Positions 17,410 through 25,797 are shown, counted from the first letter of the stretch. The stretch: 43,673 bases of DNA from Nitrospirae bacterium CG2_30_53_67 (GCA_001873285.1 MNYV01000120.1:1-43673); one strand, 5' to 3'. Notes: generated from the sequence alone by a model not told the origin. Numbers and translations are program-made.

Positions 17410-17985
17410 GTGAGCGGGATGGATAAGGCGAAGATCTCAAAAGGGGTAAGGCTGATTCTCGAAGGCGTGGGCGAGGACCCGGACCGTCCCGGTTTGAAGG
17501 ATACGCCGAGGCGGGTGGCTGATCTGTACGAAGAGATCCTGGAAGGGCTCTCGGCGGATCTTTCCAAGATCATCAGGCCTATTGACGGTGAGGCGCACAA
17601 GGAGATGGTGATGATCAAGGATATCCCGTTTTATTCGATCTGTGAGCACCATCTTCTCCCATTTTACGGCAAGGCCCATATCGCCTATATCCCCGGAGAG
17701 GGGAAGATCGTGGGCTTTTCGGCCTTGGCCCGGGCGCTTGAACTCCTGGCCCGGAGACTCCAGATGCAGGAGAGGCTGACCACCCAGCTTGCGGATCTGA
17801 TTGTGGAGAGCCTGGAACCCAGAGGGGCCATGGTGGTGATTGAGGCGGAACAGCTCTGTGTCTCCATGAGGGGGGTGAAGAAGGCCGGGGCAAAGACCGT
17901 GACCTCGGCGGTCCGAGGGATTTTTGAGGCCAATGAGCGAACCCGGGTGGAGATGCTGGAACTGATGAAGAGCGGCAATCTATAA
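17410..17985 (+). CDS. folE: GTP cyclohydrolase I
   Basis: Converts GTP to 7,8-dihydroneopterin triphosphate, the first step of folate synthesis. The zinc ligands are visible in [10 protein letters not shown] and LCVSMRG (Cys, His, Cys). [19 protein letters not shown] and SKIIRPID near the N terminus are typical. The 191-residue length suits a bacterial FolE type I. The start is either the GTG at 17410 or the ATG at 17419; neither has a strong ribosome site. Its place at the head of the C1 gene run fits the high folate demand of the Wood-Ljungdahl pathway. Confidence 0.95.
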   Translation: MSGMDKAKISKGVRLILEGVGEDPDRPGLKDTPRRVADLYEEILEGLSADLSKIIRPIDGEAHKEMVMIKDIPFYSICEHHLLPFYGKAHIAYIPGEGKIVGFSALARALELLARRLQMQERLTTQLADLIVESLEPRGAMVVIEAEQLCVSMRGVKKAGAKTVTSAVRGIFEANERTRVEMLELMKSGNL

Positions 17986-17996
17986 GAAGAAAAAAC

Positions 17997-18104
17997 CCCC
18001 GTTAGAGAACATGGTGTTCCCTAACAACCGGTGATGGTGATTTTCTACCACCATCTTCAAGGGATGGTGTAGACTCCGTTTGAGATACGGTTTCTCTAAC
18101 GGGG
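17997..18104 (+). promoter_or_regulatory. Structured leader or inverted-repeat element before metV
   Basis: The ends CCCCGTTAGAGAA (17997-18009) and TTCTCTAACGGGG (18092-18104) are perfect 13-bp inverted repeats. GTTAGAGAAC (18001-18010) can pair instead with the local GTTCCCTAAC (18016-18025), 9 of 10. Inside, GATGGTG (18033-18039) pairs with CACCATC (18049-18055), or CCATC (18051-18055) with GATGG (18063-18067). The right arm ends 1 base before the metV ribosome site AAAGGAG (18106-18112). It may be a cis-regulatory RNA or a small mobile repeat; it matches no riboswitch class I recognise. Confidence 0.5.
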
Positions 18105-18121
18105 CAAAGGAGCAGCGGCTT

Positions 18122-18832
18122 ATGATAGTACAAGAGACAAAATCCAAAGAGCTCATTCTTGAAATGCTCAAGGGGATAAAGAAAATCTTCCTCGTCGGAT
18201 GCGGGGACTGTGCGACGGTCTGCGAAGCCGGCGGGGAGATTGACCTGAACCGTATGAAGGAGATGCTGGCGGCCGAGGGGATTGAGGTGACGGGTATGAC
18301 GATTCCGGACACGAGCTGTCACATCCCGGATATGAAAAGCCATTTGAAAGAGCACGCCAAGGAGATCGAGGAAGCGGACGGAATCGGCGTTATGTCCTGC
18401 GGGGCCGGCGTCCAGTCCGTGGGAACGGTCTATGAAGACAAGATCGTATTCCCCCTGAACAATTCCCTGTTTCTGGGTAATACCGAGCGGTTCGGCCAGC
18501 ACGTGGAGTTTTGCTCCGCCTGCGGCGAGTGCCGCATCGACAAGTTCGGGGCCGTCTGCCCGATCACACGCTGCTATAAGGGGATCCTGAACGGGCCCTG
18601 CGGCGGGGTGAACAACGGCATGTGCGAGATCGGAAACGACACGCCATGCGCCTGGGTTCTGGCCTATGAGCGGCTCGAAAAACAGAACCGTCTGGATAAC
18701 CTGAAAGAACCGTTGAAGGCCAAGAAGTGGTCGGCGCACCTGAAGCCGATGACACACCTGAACCCCACGAATAAGAAAAAGATGGAAGAGAAAGAGGCCA
18801 AACGCAAGGCCAAAGAAGAGGCGAAGGGATAA
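18122..18832 (+). CDS. metV: MetV, partner subunit of methylene-THF reductase
   Basis: A 236-residue protein of the zinc/iron-sulfur family found beside MetF in acetogens and sulfate reducers. It is needed for a MetFV-type methylene-THF reductase that need not use NAD(P)H directly. Cysteines occur in VGCGDCATVC near residue 26, and later in FCSACGECRIDKFGAVCPITRCYKGILNGPCGG near 133-165, enough for metal centres. The C terminus is a lysine-rich tail. I chose the ATG at 18122, 9 bases after AAAGGAG. The in-frame start at 18080 lies inside the inverted-repeat leader. metF follows after a transposon-like insertion. Its direct electron donor is not evident: no RnfC2 or HdrABC is nearby. Confidence 0.9.
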   Translation: MIVQETKSKELILEMLKGIKKIFLVGCGDCATVCEAGGEIDLNRMKEMLAAEGIEVTGMTIPDTSCHIPDMKSHLKEHAKEIEEADGIGVMSCGAGVQSVGTVYEDKIVFPLNNSLFLGNTERFGQHVEFCSACGECRIDKFGAVCPITRCYKGILNGPCGGVNNGMCEIGNDTPCAWVLAYERLEKQNRLDNLKEPLKAKKWSAHLKPMTHLNPTNKKKMEEKEAKRKAKEEAKG

Positions 18833-18881
18833 TTTGTGGATAAGTTTCTATCCCTGGAAATGAGAGGCTGAAACAAAATCT

Positions 18882-19139
18882 GGTTCATCTCCAAAAGAGT
18901 GGGTGAAAACATCAGGGGTCAAGGGGTCAAGGATTCCAGGGGTCAAGTGAAGTGATTTTCAAGACTTGAGGGTCCGAGGGGCCAAGGATTCAAGGGGTCG
19001 AGTGAAGTGCTAAAAACATCATGGGTCAAGGGTTCCAGTGTTTTCCTCTGGAGATTTTGCTTGCATTTAAGTATTTCACTTGAATCCTTGAACCCTGGAA
19101 TCCTCGAACCCTTTTTACCCACTATATGGGAGAAGAACC
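18882..19139. mobile_element. Non-autonomous TIR element (MITE-like), copy 1, between metV and metF
   Basis: The ends 18882-18909 and 19112-19139 are imperfect 28-base inverted repeats starting GGTTC(A/T)TCTCC and containing AGTGGGT. The flanks carry an 8-base duplication with one mismatch (CAAAATCT at 18874-18881, CAAAATAT at 19140-19147). Inside are many GGGTCAAGG-type units on the left arm and their complements (CCTTGAACCCTGG) on the right, so the transcript could form one long hairpin. No ORF of note. About 73 bases at the left end are identical to copy 2. Confidence 0.85.
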
Positions 19140-19171
19140 CAAAATATTAATATTATAGAGGAGGAGAGCCA

Positions 19172-20059
19172 TTGGGCAAGAAGAAAACCGTCAGAGCGGC
19201 GTTCGAAGCTGGAGAGTTTGTCGTGACCGGTGAATGCGGCCCCCCAAAAGGCACGGACATCTCCGAGATGCTTCATCATGCCGAGGGCATGCTCGGCTAT
19301 GTCAACGGCATCAACGTCACCGACAACCAGAGTTCAGTCATGCGGATCGGGTCCCTTCCGGTCTGCAAGCTCCTGGTCGACATGGGGCACGATCCGGTTT
19401 TCCAAATTACGGGCCGTGATCGGAACCGCCTGGCCATCCAAAGCGATCTCCTGGGCGCCCATATCCTCGGCATCCGGAACGTCCTCTGCCTGACCGGTGA
19501 CGGGGTCCAGGCCGGGGACCACAAGGACGCCAAACCGGTTTTCGATCTGGAGTCCGTGCAGATTCTTCAGGCCGTGGAGGCCCTGAATAACGGAAAGGAC
19601 ATGGCGGGCAATGACCTGAAAGGCGCAACGTCATTGTTTCCCGGAGCGGTGGTCACCCCCGAGTCCAGACCCATTGAGCCGCAGCTTATGAAGTTTGAAA
19701 AAAAGATACGGGCCGGGGCGAAATTCTTTCAGACCCAGGCGGTCTACGATATCGAGAACTTTCTTGACTTCATGAAGTTCGCACGGCAATTCGACACCAA
19801 GATCATGGCCGGGTTGGTGCTTCTGACCTCCGCCGGGATGGCCAATTACATGAACAAGTTTGTGCCCGGCGTTTCCGTGCCTCAGAACCTGATCGACCGG
19901 ATGAAGGCGGCCGGCAAGGAAAAGGCCATCGATACCGGGATCGACATCATGTGCGAATTCATCAAGGCAGTGAGGGACCAGTGCGACGGCGTCCATATCA
20001 TGGCCATCGGCAAGGAACATCTCGTGCCGGAGATCGTGAAGAGGGCGGGGCTGGCATAG
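19172..20059 (+). CDS. metF: Methylenetetrahydrofolate reductase
   Basis: Reduces 5,10-methylene-THF to 5-methyl-THF, the last step of the methyl branch; it could run in reverse during acetate oxidation. The 295-residue protein has the MTHFR barrel: ECGPPKGTDISEML near the N terminus, VTDNQSS, QITGRDRNRLAIQSDLLGAHILGIRNVLCLTGD near 80-112, FFQTQAVYDIENF near 190. GAGGAGGAG precedes a TTG start at 19172; no ATG or GTG fits better. With MetV it should form a MetFV enzyme. It lies between two copies of the same TIR element. Confidence 0.95.
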   Translation: MGKKKTVRAAFEAGEFVVTGECGPPKGTDISEMLHHAEGMLGYVNGINVTDNQSSVMRIGSLPVCKLLVDMGHDPVFQITGRDRNRLAIQSDLLGAHILGIRNVLCLTGDGVQAGDHKDAKPVFDLESVQILQAVEALNNGKDMAGNDLKGATSLFPGAVVTPESRPIEPQLMKFEKKIRAGAKFFQTQAVYDIENFLDFMKFARQFDTKIMAGLVLLTSAGMANYMNKFVPGVSVPQNLIDRMKAAGKEKAIDTGIDIMCEFIKAVRDQCDGVHIMAIGKEHLVPEIVKRAGLA

Positions 20060-20077
20060 GAATAAATCAAAAATTAA

Positions 20078-20250
20078 GGTTCATCTCCAAAAGAGTGGGT
20101 GAAAACATCAGGGGTCAAGGGGTCAAGGATTCCAGGGGTCAAGTGAAGTGCTGAAACACTACATTGATAAAATCACTGAAAAACAAACACTTGACCCCTT
20201 GAACCCTGGAATCCTCGAACCCTTTTTACCCACTATATGGGAGAAGAACC
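20078..20250. mobile_element. Non-autonomous TIR element (MITE-like), copy 2, between metF and panB
   Basis: Same 28-base ends as copy 1 (20078-20105 and 20223-20250), bounded by a perfect 8-base target duplication, AAAATTAA (20070-20077 and 20251-20258). It is 173 bp, shorter inside than the 258-bp copy 1, with the same GGGTCAAGG units and complements. Identical end sequences in both suggest recent activity. No coding capacity, so it must have been moved by an enzyme encoded elsewhere. Confidence 0.88.
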
Positions 20251-20275
20251 AAAATTAAATAAAGGAATGAATAGG

Positions 20276-21064
20276 ATGCCTCGAATCACCATCACGGATC
20301 TCAAAAAGAAGAAGGCCGAGGGGAAGAAAATCACCATGCTGACGGCCTATGACTTCCCCTTTGCCGCTCTGGTGGACCAGGCCGGGATCGACATGATCCT
20401 GGTCGGTGATTCCCTGGGCGTGGTGGTGCAGGGCAAAGAGAACACCCTGCCCGTGACCATGGACCAGATGGTCTACCATACGGAGATGGTCGTCCGGGCG
20501 ACCCGGAATGCATTGGTGGTGGGGGACATGCCGTTTATGTCCTATCAGGTGAGCTGTGAGGAAGCGGTTTCCAATGCGGGCCGGTTTCTCAAGGAGGCGG
20601 GGGCGCAGGCCGTGAAACTTGAAGGAGGCGCCTCGGTCCGGAAGACCATCGAGGCCATTTCAGCCGCGGATATACCGGTCATGGCCCATATCGGGCTGAC
20701 CCCGCAGTCCGTGCACAAAATGGGCGGGTTCAAGGTTCAAAAAGAGATGGACCGGCTCTTGAAAGACGCAGCATCCGTGGAAGAAGCCGGAGCTTTTTCC
20801 GTGGTCCTGGAGTGTATCCCCGGTGAGATTGCAAAAAAGATTACCCAGGAGATTTCCATTCCGACCATTGGGATCGGCGCAGGGGTCCACTGTGACGGAC
20901 AGGTGCTTGTCCTGCATGACCTTCTCGGACTCTTTGAGCGTTTTGTACCCAAGTTCATCAAGCGGTATGCCCATCTCGGAGAGGAAGCCTTGTCGGCCAT
21001 CCGGCAGTACAAGGAGGAAGTGGAGAGCGGGGGGTTCCCCGGAGAGGAACATACGTTTAAATGA
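20276..21064 (+). CDS. panB: 3-methyl-2-oxobutanoate (ketopantoate) hydroxymethyltransferase
   Basis: Transfers a hydroxymethyl group from 5,10-methylene-THF to alpha-ketoisovalerate, the first committed step towards pantothenate and coenzyme A. Family motifs are clear: [15 protein letters not shown] near residue 22, [14 protein letters not shown] near 40, [16 protein letters not shown] near 136, [22 protein letters not shown] near 196. Length 262 residues. AAAGGA lies 9 bases before the ATG at 20276. The upstream in-frame start at 20237 lies inside the TIR element and is rejected. Its presence in a C1 cluster makes sense because it uses methylene-THF and CoA is the end acceptor of the pathway. 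Confidence 0.95.
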   Translation: MPRITITDLKKKKAEGKKITMLTAYDFPFAALVDQAGIDMILVGDSLGVVVQGKENTLPVTMDQMVYHTEMVVRATRNALVVGDMPFMSYQVSCEEAVSNAGRFLKEAGAQAVKLEGGASVRKTIEAISAADIPVMAHIGLTPQSVHKMGGFKVQKEMDRLLKDAASVEEAGAFSVVLECIPGEIAKKITQEISIPTIGIGAGVHCDGQVLVLHDLLGLFERFVPKFIKRYAHLGEEALSAIRQYKEEVESGGFPGEEHTFK

Positions 21065-21117
21065 TTCCGCCGCAAATACCCCATCTGCGGTGTTTCAAAA
21101 TTATTTTCGAGGGAAAC

Positions 21118-21852
21118 ATGGCCCAGACCAGATTGCATGTTGAGTTGCTGCGATATACCCCAAGACCCGAAGAGGTCGTGGCCATGGGCGCCAAGCTCTG
21201 TTATTCCCCTTCCAACATTGATGATCTGAAACAGGGGATCGAGAGCAAGGACCAGGCGGGGTTTGTGGACAAGCTGGTGACCATGGGGCATATGTCCCCT
21301 GTGGAGCATGTCTCGTTCACCTTCGGTGTGGAAGGGATATCCAGGGCCTGCTCCCATCAGATCGTGCGCCATCGAGTGGCCTCGTATTCACAGCAGAGTC
21401 AGCGGTATGTGGGCGAGCAGACGGAGAAACATCAAGGGAAGGTTTTCGACTATGTGGTCCCCCCGTCCGTGGCGGCTGCCGGCAAGTCCGCATGGTTCGA
21501 AGAGAAGATGAAGATCATCCAGGGCTGGTACGACGAACTCAACGCCGCTCTGGGGAACAGGGGGGAAAAATCCCAGGAGGATGCCCGGTTCATCCTGCCC
21601 AATGCCGCGGAGACCAAGATCATCATCACCATGAATGCCAGGGAGCTTCTCCATTTCTTCCGTGTGCGGTGCTGCAACCGGGCCCAGTGGGAGATCAGGG
21701 ACATGGCCGATGAGATGCTGAGGAAGGTCAAGGAGGCGGCGCCCAAACTTTTCAAGGAAGCCGGCCCGGGGTGCCTCAAGGGAAAATGTCCCGAAGGGAA
21801 GATGACCTGCGGCAAGACCGAAGAGGTCAGAGAAAAGTTTAAGAACATGTAA
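21118..21852 (+). CDS. thyX: Flavin-dependent thymidylate synthase
   Basis: Makes dTMP from dUMP using methylene-THF, FAD and NADPH, and returns THF rather than DHF, so no dihydrofolate reductase is needed. The ThyX signature RHRVASYSQQSQRY lies near residue 81. The 244-residue length fits. The C terminus carries an added cysteine-containing tail (PGCLKGKCPEGKMTCGK), seen in some anaerobes. I chose the ATG at 21118 with GAGGG ahead; the longer in-frame ORF from 21061 overlaps the panB stop. Confidence 0.95.
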   Translation: MAQTRLHVELLRYTPRPEEVVAMGAKLCYSPSNIDDLKQGIESKDQAGFVDKLVTMGHMSPVEHVSFTFGVEGISRACSHQIVRHRVASYSQQSQRYVGEQTEKHQGKVFDYVVPPSVAAAGKSAWFEEKMKIIQGWYDELNAALGNRGEKSQEDARFILPNAAETKIIITMNARELLHFFRVRCCNRAQWEIRDMADEMLRKVKEAAPKLFKEAGPGCLKGKCPEGKMTCGKTEEVREKFKNM

Positions 21853-21865
21853 AAAGAAAAGATTT

Positions 21866-21938
21866 ACCGCAGAGCACGCAGAGTAAATACTATAGATAAT
21901 AAAAAGCTTTTCTCTGCGATCTCCGCGTCCTCTGCGGT
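21866..21938. repeat. Inverted-repeat hairpin between thyX and cooC
   Basis: ACCGCAGAGCACGCAGAG (21866-21883) is followed after an AT-rich loop by its near complement (21912-21938, ending CCTCTGCGGT). It is an intergenic repeat-type hairpin with no U-run. The cooC start lies 16 bases beyond it. Confidence 0.6.
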
Positions 21939-21954
21939 GAGGAATGGGTCTTAT

Positions 21955-22713
21955 ATGTCGTTTAATATCGCCCTATCCGGGAAGGGCGGAACCGGCAAAA
22001 CCAGTCTGGCCGGGCTTCTCATCCGGTATCTGATCCGTCATGGGAAGAGCCCGATTATGGTTATCGATGCCGATGCCAATGCCAACCTTAACGAGGTCCT
22101 CGGCGTAAAAGTCGAAAACACCATCGGCGAACTCAGGGAAGGGCTCCTGGGGCGTGAGGGTCAGCAGCCGGGAGGCATGTCCAAGGATGCGTATTTCGAG
22201 ATGATGCTCCACCAGGTGGTCGCGGAGCATGAAGGGTTTGATCTTCTGGTCATGGGCCGGCCCGAAGGACCGGGCTGTTATTGTTTTGTCAACAACCTGA
22301 TTCGGAAATATTCGGACGAGTTGTCTGAGAAGTATCCCTATATTGTGACGGACAATGAGGCGGGTCTGGAGCACCTGAGCCGTAGGACGACTCAGAATAC
22401 GGATCTTCTCCTGGTGATCAGCGACCCGTCACAGCGCGGGATCAGGACCGCAAAGAGGGTCTTGGATCTGGCGGATGAGCTCAAGCTCAATATCAAGAGG
22501 ACGGCCCTGATCGTCAATCGGGTGGCGGGAGAGCTTGATCCCGCTTTGTCGGATCTGATTGAAGAGCAAGGGATGAAACTTGCCGGCTGGGTGCCGACCG
22601 ATCAGAATATTACAGAATACGATCTCCGGGGTGAGGCAATGATCAATCTGCCGGACGACTCCCGGGCCGTGATCGCCTTTGAAAAAATTCTGGACGGCAT
22701 GGAGATTGCCTGA
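21955..22713 (+). CDS. cooC: CooC/AcsF-type nickel-insertion ATPase
   Basis: MinD/CooC-family P-loop ATPase that loads nickel into CO dehydrogenase or acetyl-CoA synthase. The deviant Walker A motif SGKGGTGKTS is at residues 8-17, and VIDADANANL near 40 is the usual CooC segment. The nickel-binding CxC is seen in GPGCYCFVNN near 107-111, and DNEAGLEHLSRRTT near 135. 252 residues. I chose the ATG at 21955; an earlier start at 21937 lies at the end of the inverted repeat. It precedes the acs genes by two loci, so AcsA and AcsB are likely clients. Confidence 0.93.
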   Translation: MSFNIALSGKGGTGKTSLAGLLIRYLIRHGKSPIMVIDADANANLNEVLGVKVENTIGELREGLLGREGQQPGGMSKDAYFEMMLHQVVAEHEGFDLLVMGRPEGPGCYCFVNNLIRKYSDELSEKYPYIVTDNEAGLEHLSRRTTQNTDLLLVISDPSQRGIRTAKRVLDLADELKLNIKRTALIVNRVAGELDPALSDLIEEQGMKLAGWVPTDQNITEYDLRGEAMINLPDDSRAVIAFEKILDGMEIA

Positions 22714-22800
22714 AGGTTTTCTCGAGTCCTTATGATTTTCTTCGTGCCTTCGTCTCTTTGTGGCGGATGGGTTCCGGCTTGTCCGGGTTAGGAAGCAACC

Positions 22801-23676
22801 ATGAAGAAGTCCAGGGTTGTCATCATCGGGGCCGGTGTGGTGGGAACGGCGGTCGGCGCGCTCCTTCATCAGGAGAGCTATGAGATTGCGGCCGTGGCTT
22901 CCCGGAGCATGGGATCGGCTGAGCGGGCGGTCCAATATATCGGCGCAGGAGCTGCCACAACCGATGTCGTGAAGGCCGCCAGGCAGGGTGATCTGATCTT
23001 CATCACCACGCCGGACGGGGCCATCGCTTCGGTCTGCGAGAAGATCGCGAAGAAAAAAGGGTTTCCCCCGGAGAGTACGGTCATCCATTGTTGCGGGGCC
23101 CTTTCGGCTGAGATCCTATCTCCGGCGCGTGCCTGCGGGGCGCGGATCCTTTCGATCCACCCCTTGCAGACTCTGGCGGACACGGATCAGGCCGTGGCCA
23201 ATCTTCCCGGCTCCTTTTTCGCCCTGGACGGCGGCCCGGATGCGATCAAGACCGGCAAGGAGATCATCCGGGATCTGGGGGGGACCGTGATGGTGATCCC
23301 CTCCGAGGGGAAGATGCTCTACCATGCGGCCGCGGTGGTGGCGTGCAATTATTTCGTAGCCCTTGTGTTTCAGGCGCTCCGCATGCTGGAGGCCGTGGGG
23401 ATCCCCAGGACGTCGGGACTTCCGGCGCTGATGCCGCTGATCAAGGGGACGGTCGGGAATCTGGAGAAGGTAGGAATCCCCAAGGCATTGACCGGACCGA
23501 TCGCCCGGGGGGATCTCAAGACCATCGAAGGGCATCTTGCGGCCTTCGATCGGCTGATGCCCGAAGCAAAGAGAATCTACTGCGAAATGGGGAGGGTCGC
23601 TGCCGATGCGGCCGAGGCCAAGGGGAGTATAAATGAGGAAACCCGGAGAAAGTTGTTGGAACTGTTTTCCGCGTAG
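22801..23676 (+). CDS. Rossmann-fold/DUF2520 dehydrogenase-like protein, possible ketopantoate reductase
   Basis: A 291-residue protein with an N-terminal NAD(P)-binding motif VIIGAGVVGTAVGALL at residues 7-22, ITTPDGAI near 64, and SIHPLQTLAD near 117. The helical C-terminal half fits DUF2520 (YHAAAVVACNYFVAL near 178). The fold resembles ketopantoate reductase and 6-phosphogluconate dehydrogenase. Related proteins often sit beside panB/panC, and panB is three genes upstream here, so I infer a substitute PanE role; the sequence does not prove it. It lies 87 bases after cooC, across a spacer that holds nothing certain. Confidence 0.8.
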   Translation: MKKSRVVIIGAGVVGTAVGALLHQESYEIAAVASRSMGSAERAVQYIGAGAATTDVVKAARQGDLIFITTPDGAIASVCEKIAKKKGFPPESTVIHCCGALSAEILSPARACGARILSIHPLQTLADTDQAVANLPGSFFALDGGPDAIKTGKEIIRDLGGTVMVIPSEGKMLYHAAAVVACNYFVALVFQALRMLEAVGIPRTSGLPALMPLIKGTVGNLEKVGIPKALTGPIARGDLKTIEGHLAAFDRLMPEAKRIYCEMGRVAADAAEAKGSINEETRRKLLELFSA

Positions 23677-23719
23677 CGGCGTCCTCGGGCAGCCTGCCCG
23701 GGTCGTGCTGCTGAATTTG

Positions 23720-23758
23720 AGATTTGAAATTTGAAATTTCCAATTTCAAATCTTTTTG
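23720..23758 (+). terminator. AT-rich hairpin with U-run before acsE
   Basis: AGATTTGAAATT (23720-23731) pairs perfectly with AATTTCAAATCT (23742-23753), followed by TTTT. It could terminate weakly after the DUF2520 gene. The stem is AT-rich and has the look of a common intergenic repeat, so a terminator role is uncertain. Confidence 0.45.
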
Positions 23759-23773
23759 CTGAGGAGGCAGATC

Positions 23774-24610
23774 ATGTTACTGATCGGCGAGCGTATCAAT
23801 GTCATTACCAAGGTGCAGCGGGAGGCCATGAAGAACCGGGACCCCAAACCGATTCAGGAGATGGCCAAGGCCCAGGTTGCGGCCGGGGCCAACGTGCTCG
23901 ACGTGAACATCGGTCCTGCCGAGGACGACGGGCCCGAACTCATGGACTGGATTGTGAAGACCGTCCAGAAGGCGGCGCAGGTCCCGATCTGCCTCGATAC
24001 CACGAATCTCAACGCGATCAAGGCAGGCCTCAAGGCCCACAACAATACCTGGGGCCGGCCCATGATCAATTCCACCTCGGGTGAGACCCAACGGCTGAAC
24101 ACGTTTATGCCTGTAGCCGCGGAGTTTCAGTGCGATATCATCGGGCTCTGCCTTTCGGGATCCGGGCTTCCCGCCGATGCCAACGACCGCTGTGCCATTG
24201 CCGTGGACATCATGGCCAAGGCCGATGAGGTGGGGCTTCCCCTGGACCATATCTATCTGGATCCCCTGGTCCTGATGCTGAACGGGAACCAGGAGCATGC
24301 CCTGCACTGCATTCAATCTGTGGAGATGTTCCAGACCTTAAACGATCCGCCCATGAAGTCCGTGGTGGGGCTTTCAAATATCGCTAACACGGCGCCGGCC
24401 TCCATGAAGGGGATCCTGACCGCGGTCTTTTTCCAGATGCTGAGAGACGCGGGCCTGACCGCCGCCATCATTGATCCTTTGGAGAAGGAATTCATGCAAG
24501 TGGTTAAGAGCGGGAACCCGAGAGCAGTCTATCCGGCGCATCAAGTGGACAAGACCGAGAAGGTCATGCGCGGGGAGATCCTGTATGCCCATTCATTTTT
24601 GGAGGTATAG
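23774..24610 (+). CDS. acsE: Methyl-THF:corrinoid iron-sulfur protein methyltransferase
   Basis: Moves the methyl group of 5-methyl-THF to the cob(I)amide of the corrinoid iron-sulfur protein AcsCD. The pterin-binding barrel begins at once: LLIGERINVI at residues 2-11, GANVLDVNIGPAEDDG near 40-55, ICLDTTN near 75, NSTSGE near 96, VGLSNIANTAP near 200. 278 residues, slightly longer than the usual ~262. GAGGAGG precedes the ATG at 23774. The next gene is acsD, after a hairpin-repeat spacer. Confidence 0.95.
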   Translation: MLLIGERINVITKVQREAMKNRDPKPIQEMAKAQVAAGANVLDVNIGPAEDDGPELMDWIVKTVQKAAQVPICLDTTNLNAIKAGLKAHNNTWGRPMINSTSGETQRLNTFMPVAAEFQCDIIGLCLSGSGLPADANDRCAIAVDIMAKADEVGLPLDHIYLDPLVLMLNGNQEHALHCIQSVEMFQTLNDPPMKSVVGLSNIANTAPASMKGILTAVFFQMLRDAGLTAAIIDPLEKEFMQVVKSGNPRAVYPAHQVDKTEKVMRGEILYAHSFLEV

Positions 24611-24625
24611 GATTAGGTAAAACAC

Positions 24626-24828
24626 AGGGGCCAAGGGGTCCAGGGGCCGAGGGTTCAAGTGAAGTGCTGGAAAACAAAAGGGGTCAAGGGATCGAGGGTT
24701 ACGCTCCGCGTGCCCCGCTTTTCTTTGATCTTTGCCGTCTGCGACGGCTACTACACTAAGGCATCTTGGGGTCAAGTGTTTGAGCATTTCACTTGAATCC
24801 TGGAACCCTGGAACCCTTGAACCCTTCT
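24626..24828. repeat. GGGTCAAGG-type hairpin repeat between acsE and acsD
   Basis: A left block of GGGGCCAAGGGGTCCAGGG units is mirrored on the right by AATCCTGGAACCCTGG-type units, so the transcript could form a long, imperfect hairpin. The internal units match those of the TIR elements at 18.9 and 20.1 kb, but the 28-base ends are missing. The central ~70 bases differ. Confidence 0.65.
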
Positions 24829-24847
24829 TGAAGAAGAGGAGAATGCG

Positions 24848-25792
24848 ATGGCAGTTGAGATCCTGAAAGAGAAGTATACAGGCAAAGTGAATACCGTCAC
24901 CATCGGGACCGGCGACAAGGCCGTGACCGTGGGCGGGGCGACCGCGCTTCCCTTTCATCTCTTTGAAGGAGAGGCCGGGAACCGTCCTTTAATCGCCTAT
25001 GAGGTGCTGGATCTGCCGCCTGAGGACGCGCCTTTAGCCCAGAAAGAGGCATGGGGTGCGTTATGGAGCGATCCGGTTCAGTGGGCCAGGTACTGTCAGA
25101 ATGAACTCTCGGCAAGGGCCGTGGCCTTGCGGCTGATCAGCACGGACCCGGACGGCAAGAACGCCGGTCCCGAAGAAGCGGCTGATACCGTCAAGAAGGT
25201 TCTGGCCGCCATTGATATCCCGCTCATCATCCTCGGCTCTTTCAAGGAGGCCAAGGACGGCCAGGTTCTGAAGGTGGTCGCCGACGCGGCCAGAGGGCGG
25301 AACTGCCTGATCGGTAAGGCCCAGGAGGAGAACTACAAGACCATCGCCGCTGCGGCCATCTCCAACGGCCATAAACTGATCGCCTTCTCCAATCTGGACT
25401 TCAACCTGTCCAAACAGATTAATATCCTTCTGACCCAGACCGGGTTCAACATCAACGATATCGTCATTGACCCCACGGCCAGCGCCCTCGGGTATGGTCT
25501 GGAATACACCTATTCCGTGATCGAAAGGATCCGGGCCTCCGCCCTCATACAGAACGATGCGATGATGCAGCCTCCCATGCTCTTGGATCTGGCCTCCGTG
25601 GTCTGGAAGGTCAAAGAGGTGAAGGCCGGCGAGGACCAGATGCCGGGATGGGGGGATGTCGGGGAGCGGGGAACGCACTGGGAGGCTTCCACGGCTGTCA
25701 GCATGCTCATGGCCGGTACGGAGATCCTGGTTATGTCATCACCCAAGGCGGTTCAGACCGTGGAGAAGACGATTGATCAGTTGATGGCGTAA
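24848..25792 (+). CDS. acsD: Corrinoid iron-sulfur protein, small subunit
   Basis: Small (beta/delta) subunit of the corrinoid iron-sulfur protein that carries the methyl group between AcsE and AcsB. It is a TIM-barrel protein of 314 residues. Typical segments are ALPFHLFEGEAGNRPLIAYEVLDLPPEDAP near 36-65, and the cobamide-pocket region near 205-225 (DIVIDPTASALGYGLEYTYSVIERIR). GAAGAAGAGGAG precedes the ATG. It is followed by acsC in the order D then C. Confidence 0.95.
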   Translation: MAVEILKEKYTGKVNTVTIGTGDKAVTVGGATALPFHLFEGEAGNRPLIAYEVLDLPPEDAPLAQKEAWGALWSDPVQWARYCQNELSARAVALRLISTDPDGKNAGPEEAADTVKKVLAAIDIPLIILGSFKEAKDGQVLKVVADAARGRNCLIGKAQEENYKTIAAAAISNGHKLIAFSNLDFNLSKQINILLTQTGFNINDIVIDPTASALGYGLEYTYSVIERIRASALIQNDAMMQPPMLLDLASVVWKVKEVKAGEDQMPGWGDVGERGTHWEASTAVSMLMAGTEILVMSSPKAVQTVEKTIDQLMA

Positions 25793-25797
25793 AATCT

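Noticed and set aside
18080-18121. Longer N terminus for MetV
   Set aside because: It would begin inside the inverted-repeat leader; AAAGGAG is placed for the ATG at 18122.
22714-22800. A regulatory element between cooC and the DUF2520 gene
   Set aside because: It contains CTTCGTGCC-type simple repeats but no clear inverted structure or U-run.
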